Source of the DNA: DASPKS01 sp035628035
GTDB taxonomy: Bacteria > Bacteroidota > Rhodothermia > Rhodothermales > Rubricoccaceae
DNA: 30,462 nucleotides
Direction of reading: 5' to 3'
Assembly (NCBI GenBank): GCA_035628035.1
Contig: DASPKS010000155.1
Span: forward strand, 1 to 30,462
The position numbers and the translations under genes are program-made. The notes below the pieces were generated by a model, which saw only the letters and a program-made list of their open reading frames with translations, was not told the origin of the DNA and ran no database searches. Numbering within the stretch: position 1 is the first letter of the stretch; every line of letters starts with the position of its first letter. This document shows, one piece after another, positions 6,963-13,475 of this stretch.

Positions 6963-7820
6963 ATGCCTACGACCTCGAAGTTCCTTCACTCCAGCCGGCG
7001 CGGCCGGCTCCTCGTCATCGGCGGCGCGGAGGACCCGGACGACGACGACCTCCTCATCCTCCCCCACCTCGCCAAGCTCGCCGGGGGGAAGGACGCGCGG
7101 CTGCTCGTGTGCGCGGCGCCGACGACGCACGCGGGCGAAACGCTCCGGGAGTACCGGAAGGTGTTCGAGAAGATCGGCGTGAAGGAGGTCCTCAGCCTCC
7201 CGATGGACACCCGCACGGAGGCCAACTCGAAGAAGTCGGTCGACGCGCTGAATAAGGCGACGGGGGTGTTCTTCACGGGCGGCGACCAGCTGCGCCTAAC
7301 CGCCGTCCTCTCCGGCTCGGAGTTCGGGGACCGCCTGCGGGAGCGGTTCAACGAGGGGCTCTTCGTCGCGGGCACGAGCGCCGGGGCCGCTGCCGTCGCC
7401 GGCACCATGATCGTCGGCGGGCACGGGAGCATCGTCTGCCGCGACTGCGTGGACCTCGCGCCGGGCCTCGGGCTCTGGAACGAGACCGTCGTGGACACCC
7501 ACTTCAACCGCTCCGGCCGCGTGCATCGCCTCATGGCCGCCATCGCGATGAACCCCGGGGTCCTCGGCATCGGCCTCGACGAGGACACCGCCGTCGAGGT
7601 GTCGCCGCGGGGGCAGATGAAGGTGATCGGGCGTGGGAACGTGCTCGTCTTCGACGGCCGCATCGACCACTCCAACGTGGCTGACGTCTCCGACGAGGAG
7701 CCCATCGCCCTGCTCGGGTCGAAGCTCCACGTGCTCCGCCACGGGTACGGGATGGACCTCCGTACGATGGAGCCCACGCTCCCGAAGCCCGAGAAGGAGA
7801 TGATGGCGGATCGGCCGTGA
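6963..7820 (+). CDS. cphB: Cyanophycinase (peptidase S51 family)
   Basis: CphB is a serine exopeptidase that releases beta-aspartyl-arginine dipeptides from cyanophycin. This copy is 285 aa, the usual cytoplasmic length, with no signal peptide, so it acts on intracellular granules. Family landmarks are the start strand LLVIGGAED (17-24), VFFTGGDQLR (102-111), the nucleophile elbow AGTSAGA with catalytic S139, and ETVVDTHFNRSGR (near 178-190), which holds the conserved His. The gene begins 42 nt after cphA and its stop overlaps the start of the following asparaginase-family gene (ATGA-type, 4 nt), so the latter two are translationally coupled. The leader CCCCCGCCGCC before the ATG contains no Shine-Dalgarno. 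Confidence 0.96.
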   Translation: MPTTSKFLHSSRRGRLLVIGGAEDPDDDDLLILPHLAKLAGGKDARLLVCAAPTTHAGETLREYRKVFEKIGVKEVLSLPMDTRTEANSKKSVDALNKATGVFFTGGDQLRLTAVLSGSEFGDRLRERFNEGLFVAGTSAGAAAVAGTMIVGGHGSIVCRDCVDLAPGLGLWNETVVDTHFNRSGRVHRLMAAIAMNPGVLGIGLDEDTAVEVSPRGQMKVIGRGNVLVFDGRIDHSNVADVSDEEPIALLGSKLHVLRHGYGMDLRTMEPTLPKPEKEMMADRP

Positions 7821-8869
7821 GGTCCCCGCCCGTCCCCCTCGCAGAAGTCACGCGCGGCCCCCTCGTCGAGTCGGTCCACTACGGGCACGTCGCCGCCGTC
7901 ACGGGCGACGGCCACCTCGCGTTCGCTCTCGGCGATCCCGAGGAAGCCGTGTACCTGCGCTCGTCGGCCAAGCCGTTCCAGGTGCTCCCCGTGCTCCTCG
8001 AAGGGGCGGCCGACCGCTACGGCTTCACCGACCCTGAGATCGCCCTCGCGTGCGGCTCGCACGAGGGGGAGCCCGTGCACCAGGACACCGCGCGGCAGAT
8101 GCTGGAGAAAGCGGGCCTCACGGGGGAGGCCCTCCGCTGCGGCATCACGCCGCCCCTCGACGAGAAGGAGAAGAAGAAGCTGGAGCAGAAGGGCGAGGAG
8201 CCGAGCACGCTCCACAACGAGTGCTCGGGCAAGCACGCGGCGATGGTGGCGCTCGCCCGACACCTCGGCGCGCCGCTCGACACCTACCTCGAAGCTGACC
8301 ACCCCGTCCAGCAGCGGATGCGAGAGGTGGTAGCGCGGTTCGCGGACGTAAACGGAGAGGCGATGCCCACCGGTATCGACGGGTGCCGCCTCCCCACGTT
8401 CGCCGTTCCCCTCCGCGCCGCCGCCCTCATGTTCGCCCGGCTCGTCGCCCCCCCGGCCGACTGGGAGGAACCTACCAAAGCGGCGTGCGGCCGCGTCGTT
8501 CGCGCGATGACGACGCACCCCGAAATGGTCGATGGGACGAACGCGGAGGAGCTGCTCGACTCCGCCGTGATGCGCGCGGGGCGGGGGCTCGTCGTCTCGA
8601 AGATGGGCGCCGAGGGGCTCTACGCGGCCGGCGTGCCCCCGTGCGAGCGGTGGCCTACCGGCCTCGGCCTCGCCGTGAAGGTCGCCGACGGCGACAACGA
8701 GGAGCGGGCGCGGTCCCCTATCGCCGTCGCCCTCCTCCACCACCTCGGAGCGCTCGCCGACGGCGACCTCGACGTGCTGTCCTCCCATCGCACGAAGCCG
8801 GTCACGTCCAACGAGGACGAGGTGGTCGGGGAGGTGCGGCCCGCACCGACGCTCACCTCTCAGGCGTAG
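7817..8869 (+). CDS. ReAV-type asparaginase family protein (Asparaginase_II), likely cyanophycin dipeptide step
   Basis: This 350-aa protein belongs to the class typified by the inducible asparaginase of Rhizobium etli (ReAV), unrelated to E. coli AnsA/AnsB or plant-type enzymes. As I recall the ReAV residues (Ser48, Lys51, Ser80, Cys135, Lys138, Cys189), each has a counterpart one position later: S49 and K52 in RSSAKPFQ, S81 in CGSHEGEP, C136 and K139 in NECSGKH, and C190 in GIDGCRLP; K262 in VVSKMG fits the second lysine. The gene overlaps cphB by 4 nt. An Asn-hydrolysing enzyme is expected from the family; the position next to cphB suggests it may instead, or also, split beta-Asp-Arg. The 3' end overlaps the convergent FRG gene by 10 nt. 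No signal peptide. Confidence 0.88.
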   Translation: MRSPPVPLAEVTRGPLVESVHYGHVAAVTGDGHLAFALGDPEEAVYLRSSAKPFQVLPVLLEGAADRYGFTDPEIALACGSHEGEPVHQDTARQMLEKAGLTGEALRCGITPPLDEKEKKKLEQKGEEPSTLHNECSGKHAAMVALARHLGAPLDTYLEADHPVQQRMREVVARFADVNGEAMPTGIDGCRLPTFAVPLRAAALMFARLVAPPADWEEPTKAACGRVVRAMTTHPEMVDGTNAEELLDSAVMRAGRGLVVSKMGAEGLYAAGVPPCERWPTGLGLAVKVADGDNEERARSPIAVALLHHLGALADGDLDVLSSHRTKPVTSNEDEVVGEVRPAPTLTSQA

Positions 8870-9651
8870 TACGCCCGCAAGAACGCGGCGACGCCGTCGA
8901 GATCGGGGAACAGCCGCCGCTCGTCCATCCCGGCGAGGTCGAGCTGGTCGCGCACATGGGCGACGGCGTCGGCGGGGACCACGTACTTCGTGAGGGCACC
9001 GGCCAGGCCCTCGCTCGCGAGGAAGGTGTCGAACGGTTGTGCGGCGTCGCTGCACAGCGTGAAGGCGGCTGCCTGCGCGACGATGCGCCCGTCGAGCGAG
9101 GGCGGCTCCAGCATGCAGGCGAAGGCGGGGGTCTCCCCCTCGAACACGCGCCACGGCGTGAGCGCTTCCCCCTCCCCGAACAGCCCCCCGAGGTCCTCGA
9201 TGAGGAGCGCAAGCGGCGGGAAGCGATAGTGCGCGTGGACGCGCTGCCAGTCGAGCCGCCACACCGCGCGCGGGGCATCGCCCGTACGGTCGCGCGTGGC
9301 GAAGTGGGCCGCGACGAGCGGGGAGTACGACCAGTCGAGCAGCCGCGTGGGGACGCCGTGATGCTGCGCCACGACGAGCAGCTCCCACTCGCCGGTGGGC
9401 TCGGTGGCGAGGTGCGGGCGGGCGTAGCGCGCGAAGTTGCGGAGGAGGTGCGCTTCGAGGTGGGCCTTCGTGTGCGGGGGGTTCGTCCCGCCGAGGCGGT
9501 CGAGCGACGTGAGGAGCGGCAGGTCGGCGGCGACGGCGCCGTGGTACACGCAGGGGTCGCGGCGCCGCCCGGTCTCAGGATCGGGCTCGGCCGGCGTGAG
9601 CGCGTCGAGGAGCTCGCCGAGGCTGTGGACGGGGATCTCTTCGATGGGCAT
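8860..9651 (-). CDS. FRG-domain protein
   Basis: This 263-aa soluble protein has an FRG domain (named for a Phe-Arg-Gly motif; function not established). The signature is at 93-119: VVAQHHGVPTRLLDW followed by SYSPLVAAHFA. The namesake triad is changed to Tyr-His-Gly (YHG, 36-38), followed by PLLTSLDR in the expected place. Residues 120-260 resemble the variable C-terminal half of the family. FRG domains occur alone, in prophages and in defence-related loci. Here the gene starts only 5 nt after the stop of a CNNM/CorC-type gene on the same strand, so it is the last gene of a three-gene operon. Its 3' end overlaps the convergent asparaginase-family gene by 10 nt, leaving no room for a terminator. 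Confidence 0.85.
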   Translation of the reverse strand: MPIEEIPVHSLGELLDALTPAEPDPETGRRRDPCVYHGAVAADLPLLTSLDRLGGTNPPHTKAHLEAHLLRNFARYARPHLATEPTGEWELLVVAQHHGVPTRLLDWSYSPLVAAHFATRDRTGDAPRAVWRLDWQRVHAHYRFPPLALLIEDLGGLFGEGEALTPWRVFEGETPAFACMLEPPSLDGRIVAQAAAFTLCSDAAQPFDTFLASEGLAGALTKYVVPADAVAHVRDQLDLAGMDERRLFPDLDGVAAFLRAYYA

Positions 9652-9656
9652 CGCTG

Positions 9657-10994
9657 CTACTCGTCGTCCTCCTCCGGGGCAGGCTCTTCGGGCGGGAGCA
9701 GGCAGACCACGCAGCGTTCTACGCCGTGCCCCTCGACCTCCGTGACCTCAAACCGGACCCCATCGCAGGTGACGACGTCGCCCACCACGGGGGGCCGCTC
9801 GAGGAGCGCCAGCACGAGCCCGCTGACGGTGTCGACCTCCTCGTGCTCGACCGTCCGGTCGAACAGCTCGCCGATCTCGTCGAGGCGGACGGTGCCCGCC
9901 ACATGAATGCGGCCGTCGCCCTCGCGCACGACGTCGGGCTCCTCGTCGTGTCCCTCCTCCACCTCACCGATGGCCTCAGCACCGAGGTCCTCGATGGAGA
10001 GGATGCCGGCGGTGCCGCCGTGCTCGTCCATGACGACGACGAGCTGCGTCCGCGCCCCGTGCATGGCCTCGATCACGCGGTCGAGCTCCATCGTCTCCGG
10101 GACGAACGCCGTCGGCCGGACGTCGCCCATCGTGAGGGCCTGGTTCGCCTGCACGAGGCGGAGGATGTCCTTGATGTGGACGACGCCGACGACGTGGTCG
10201 AGGTCGCCCTCGTACACCGGATAGCGGGTGTGGCGCGCGTCGAGGAGGCGGCGGCGAAGCTCGTCCGGCCCGACCCCCAGCGGCAACCCGGCCACGTGGA
10301 CGCGCGGCACCATCGCCTCGCCCGCCGTGAGGCCGCCGAACTCGAAGAGGTCGCGGAGGATCTGCCCGGCCTCGGCGCGGAGGAGCCCGCCCTCCTGGCT
10401 CTCGCGCACGATGTACTGCAGCTCTTCGGGCGTGTGGTAGTGGCTCGCGGAGACCTCCCGCCGCACCCCGATCAGCCGGAGGAGCCCGTTGCCGAGCCCG
10501 TTGAGCGCGGCCACGAGCGGGTACGTCGCCAGCTGGATCAGCCGCATCGGCTGCATCAGCCCGAGCACCGTCGGCTCGGCGCGGAGGAGCGCGATGGACT
10601 TCGGCATCATCTCGCCGACGACGATGTGGAGGTACGTGAGGATCGCGACGGCCAGGATGGAGGCGAGCGCGTGGGCGGAGATCCACCGGCCGGTCTCACT
10701 CATCCCGAGCCCATGGAGCCACTCCCCGAGCCAGTGAGCGACGGTGTGCTCGCCGTACATCCCCAGCCCGAGGCTGGCCAGCGTGATGCCGAGCTGGGCC
10801 GTGGCGATGTAGCGGTCCTGCCGGCGCGGGTCGCTCAGCACCCGCCGGACGAGCTTCGCGACGGCGTGCCCCTCCCGCGCCCGCCGCTCGATGGTGGCGC
10901 GCGGCGCGCCGATGATGGCGAACTCCGCCGCGACGAACATCCCGTTGAGCAGGACGAGCACGGCGATGATGACGAGGGGAACGAGGACCTCCAT
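9657..10994 (-). CDS. CNNM/CorC (HlyC) family membrane protein, first paralogue
   Basis: This is a probable divalent-cation (Mg2+/Co2+) transport or efflux protein of the inner membrane, 445 aa. A DUF21/CNNM membrane domain (about 1-195) starts with LVPLVIIAVLVLL and carries the conserved GEMMPKSIAL (126-135). A CBS pair follows (about 215-335, with TRYPVYEGDLDHVVGVVHIKD) and then a CorC_HlyC domain (about 355-430). The tail is very acidic (PEEEPAPEEDDE-like). It sits 12 nt downstream of the second paralogue and 5 nt upstream of the FRG gene, so the three are almost certainly one transcript. Family members have been called haemolysin homologues; transport is the better supported role. Confidence 0.92.
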   Translation of the reverse strand: MEVLVPLVIIAVLVLLNGMFVAAEFAIIGAPRATIERRAREGHAVAKLVRRVLSDPRRQDRYIATAQLGITLASLGLGMYGEHTVAHWLGEWLHGLGMSETGRWISAHALASILAVAILTYLHIVVGEMMPKSIALLRAEPTVLGLMQPMRLIQLATYPLVAALNGLGNGLLRLIGVRREVSASHYHTPEELQYIVRESQEGGLLRAEAGQILRDLFEFGGLTAGEAMVPRVHVAGLPLGVGPDELRRRLLDARHTRYPVYEGDLDHVVGVVHIKDILRLVQANQALTMGDVRPTAFVPETMELDRVIEAMHGARTQLVVVMDEHGGTAGILSIEDLGAEAIGEVEEGHDEEPDVVREGDGRIHVAGTVRLDEIGELFDRTVEHEEVDTVSGLVLALLERPPVVGDVVTCDGVRFEVTEVEGHGVERCVVCLLPPEEPAPEEDDE

Positions 10995-11006
10995 GACGCG
11001 GTGGCG

Positions 11007-12332
11007 CTAGGCTTCTTCCGTCCCCTGGGACACGCTGACCGGGGTGACGAGCAGGAACGCGATGGAGCGGCCCTCGACGCGCTCCACCTCCACCTCCACG
11101 CCGCCGATCTGGAGGCGCTCCCCGCCCTGAGGCACGGACCCGAGGGCCGCCACGACGCGCCCGCCAACGGTCGCCACGCCCGGGGCTTCCCAGCGCACGC
11201 CGGTCCATGGAAAGGCCTCGTCGAGGCGGAGGTGGCCCGGGAGGCGGACTCGCCCGTCGGGCAGCCGCTCCGGCGTCGGATCGGGCTCCTTGAACTCGTC
11301 GGCCACCTCGCCGACGAGCTCGGAGAGCACGTCCTGCAGCGTCACGAGCCCTTCGACGCCGCCGTGCTCGTCGAGCACGAGGGCGAGCCGCCCGCGCCGC
11401 TCGCGGAAGAACCCGAGCAGCCGGTCGGCCGTGACGCCGGCGGGCACGCGGAGGATCGGGCGGAGGAGCGCCTCCACCGGGGCCAGCCGCCCCTGCTCGG
11501 CGAAGTGCGCGGCGACGTCCTTCGTATGGAGCATCCCCACGACGTCGTCGAGGCTCCCGCGGTAGACTGGCAGCCGGGTGTACGCGCTCGTCGTGGCGAT
11601 GCGGAGGGCTTCCTCGGGCGGCGTGTCGAGGCGCACGGCCTCGACCCACTGGCGCGGCACCATGAGCTCGCGCGCCGTGCGGCGGCTGAGCTGGAGCGCA
11701 CGGTGGAGGCGGTGCTGCTCGTCAGGCTCCAACAACCCCCCGTCGCGGCTCTCGGCGAGGAGCATCTCGATCTCCTCCGGGGAGTGCACGTGGCGGTGGC
11801 TCCCGCCGGGGGAGAGCCCGAACAGCCGGAGGAGGAACCACCCGCTCCCGTTCAGCGCCGAGATGAACGGGCGGTAGAGCACGCTCGACCAGTACGTCGG
11901 GAGGTACGTGATGAGGGAGATCCGCGTCGGGAACTGGAGCGCGAGCGACTTCGGGACGAGCTCGCCGAATACCATCTGGGCCACCGTGAGTAGGACCAGC
12001 ACGGAGACGGCCGCGGCCGAGCGGGCGGCGACGGGCTCCATCCCGGCTGCCCGCTCCAGGAGCGCCGCGAGGTCGAGGGCAACGGTCGCCTGCGCGAACG
12101 CGCCCGTCACGAGGGTGGAGAGCGTGATCCCGATCTGGCAGGCCGCGATGTAACGGTCGAGCCGGTGGGGATCCTCCAGTGTGGGGAGGAGACGGCGCGC
12201 GATGGCGCTGCCGTCCTGGGCCAGGCTGCGGATCTGCCCGTGCCGCACGCTCACAGCGGCGAACTCGGCCGCGACGTAGAGCGCGAGGGCGAGGGTGAGC
12301 GCGGCGATGACCGCGAGGGCGCCGAGGCTCAT
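11007..12332 (-). CDS. CNNM/CorC (HlyC) family membrane protein, second paralogue
   Basis: This 441-aa protein has the same domain order as its downstream neighbour. The DUF21/CNNM membrane domain has a hydrophobic start (LGALAVIAALTLALALYVAAEF) and the FGELVPKSLAL motif (about 122-132). The CBS pair contains TRLPVYRGSLDDVVGMLHTKD and LVLDEHGGVEGLVTLQDVL, and a C-terminal CorC_HlyC domain ends the protein. It is the first gene of the operon and is divergent from the zinc-ribbon gene across 221 bp. Tandem paired paralogues of this family are common in bacteria and may form heterodimers; that is family knowledge, not shown here. No Shine-Dalgarno is obvious before the ATG at 12332. Confidence 0.92.
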   Translation of the reverse strand: MSLGALAVIAALTLALALYVAAEFAAVSVRHGQIRSLAQDGSAIARRLLPTLEDPHRLDRYIAACQIGITLSTLVTGAFAQATVALDLAALLERAAGMEPVAARSAAAVSVLVLLTVAQMVFGELVPKSLALQFPTRISLITYLPTYWSSVLYRPFISALNGSGWFLLRLFGLSPGGSHRHVHSPEEIEMLLAESRDGGLLEPDEQHRLHRALQLSRRTARELMVPRQWVEAVRLDTPPEEALRIATTSAYTRLPVYRGSLDDVVGMLHTKDVAAHFAEQGRLAPVEALLRPILRVPAGVTADRLLGFFRERRGRLALVLDEHGGVEGLVTLQDVLSELVGEVADEFKEPDPTPERLPDGRVRLPGHLRLDEAFPWTGVRWEAPGVATVGGRVVAALGSVPQGGERLQIGGVEVEVERVEGRSIAFLLVTPVSVSQGTEEA

Positions 12333-12553
12333 CCCCTGCGCCCGCTTCGGCGGGGACTACTCGACGGGTCCCCCGTGAGGGGGTCTGTACCTGAACCGTT
12401 CACGGGTGAAGAGACGGGGGCGCCCTCCAAACGCACGAGGAGGCTGGCGGGTTCACGCGGGGCGGCGGCCGGCAGCTACCGGGCGCTGACGCCACGTCGG
12501 CACCGCCTGGAGGTTCATTCCGCGCCCGCTCCCTTGCCCGAGGAGGAGAACCG
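12333..12553. promoter_or_regulatory. Divergent promoter region (CNNM operon / zinc-ribbon gene)
   Basis: This 221-bp stretch has no gene. It contains a 5-bp C/G hairpin (CCCCC-GTGA-GGGGG) near 12373-12386. TGTACCTGAAC just after it loosely resembles a -7 element. A strong Shine-Dalgarno, GAGGAGGAG at 12540-12548, serves the plus-strand gene. Confidence 0.35.
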
Positions 12554-13417
12554 ATGGAGGACTCCGGAATGGAGGAGGTCCCCCCTGCCGGGGCGCTAGT
12601 GCGCGCCGCCGCACCGGAGGCGCTGACCCCGGAAGCCGTGACCGAGCAGATCGCGCTCATCCAGCGCGTGATGCGGGAGGCCATGCGCGAGGGCGAGCAC
12701 TACGGGACCGTCCCCGGCTGCGGGCCGAAGCCGACGCTCCTCAAGCCCGGCGCGGAGAAGCTCAGCCTCACGTTCCGCTTCGCCCCGCGCTACACCGTTC
12801 ACCGGCACGACCTCCCCGGCGGGCACCGCGAGTACGAGGTGCTGTGCGAGCTGGTCCACGTCCCCACCGGGCGATTCGCCGGACAGGGCCTCGGGCTCTG
12901 TTCGACGATGGAGAGCAAGTACCGTTACCGGAAGGCGAGCCGGCGGTGCCCGGCCTGCGGCGCCGAGGCCATCGTCAAGGGGCGCGCGGAGTACGGCGGC
13001 GGCTGGCTCTGCTTCAAGAAGAAGAACGGCTGCGGCGCCAAATACGCCGACGGCGATGAGGCCATCGAAAGCCAGCCGGAAGGGCGCGTCGAGAACGAGG
13101 ATCTGGCCGACACCTACAACACCGTCCTCAAGATCGCGAAGAAGCGCGCCCACGTCGACGTCATCCTCACCGCCACGGCTGCCTCCGACCTCTTCACGCA
13201 GGACGTGGAGGACGGACCGCGCGCCGAAGACGCCGTGGCCTCCCCGGAGGGGACACCGCCGGAGCGGGTGGAGCAGCTCCGCCGCTGGCTCGCCGAGCGC
13301 CCGTCCGCCGAGCTGGCGCGGTCGCTCGCATCGGCTGCCCGGAAGGTGGACGGTTGGCCGGAGCCGGAGCGGAGCCAAGCGCGTGCGCTCCTGGAAGCCG
13401 CCCGCCACGCCGCCTGA
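12554..13417 (+). CDS. Phage-type protein with C4 zinc ribbon, function unassigned
   Basis: This 287-aa protein is of a type I associate with phages and integrated elements. Residues 25-125 contain KPTLLKPGAEKLSLTF (59-74) and GLCSTMESKYRYR (114-126). A zinc ribbon with C132/C135 and C153/C160 follows, then NEDLADTYNTVLKIAKKRAH (181-200) and a VILTATAASDLFTQD segment (203-217). The final 60 residues are a helical Ala/Arg/Glu-rich tail. The YNTVLK-KKRA segment resembles DNA-handling phage proteins such as single-strand annealing factors, but I cannot assign that function. The start is secured by GAGGAGGAG 5 nt before the ATG. A clear terminator follows. No other phage gene is nearby, so it may be a domesticated gene or remnant. 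Confidence 0.75.
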   Translation: MEDSGMEEVPPAGALVRAAAPEALTPEAVTEQIALIQRVMREAMREGEHYGTVPGCGPKPTLLKPGAEKLSLTFRFAPRYTVHRHDLPGGHREYEVLCELVHVPTGRFAGQGLGLCSTMESKYRYRKASRRCPACGAEAIVKGRAEYGGGWLCFKKKNGCGAKYADGDEAIESQPEGRVENEDLADTYNTVLKIAKKRAHVDVILTATAASDLFTQDVEDGPRAEDAVASPEGTPPERVEQLRRWLAERPSAELARSLASAARKVDGWPEPERSQARALLEAARHAA

Positions 13418-13423
13418 ATAGGA

Positions 13424-13448
13424 GGGGGCGCCCCGTCGGAGCGCCCCC
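13424..13448 (+). terminator. Intrinsic terminator, probably bidirectional
   Basis: GGGGGCGC (13424-13431) pairs with GCGCCCCC (13441-13448) around a 9-nt loop, followed by TTTCCCTCTCTCCC. It lies between the convergent zinc-ribbon gene (stop 13417) and the FG-GAP gene (stop 13476) and can serve both. Confidence 0.8.
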
Positions 13449-13475
13449 TTTCCCTCTCTCCCTTCTCTCCAAGGG

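Noticed and set aside
4716..7130. 804-codon minus-strand frame opposite cphA
   Set aside because: A product of high GC codon bias; Gly/Arg/Val/Glu-rich with no domain, while the plus strand encodes a complete CphA.
8860..8869. 10-nt overlap of convergent gene ends as a sign of misannotation
   Set aside because: Both stops are set by well-supported frames; short tail-to-tail overlaps are common in compact genomes.
6986..9388. 800-codon minus-strand frame opposite cphB and the asparaginase-family gene
   Set aside because: Low-complexity shadow; both plus-strand genes have intact catalytic motifs.
12373..12386. C5/G5 hairpin as a terminator
   Set aside because: It lies between divergent genes, so no transcript should end there; short G/C runs are expected at this GC content.
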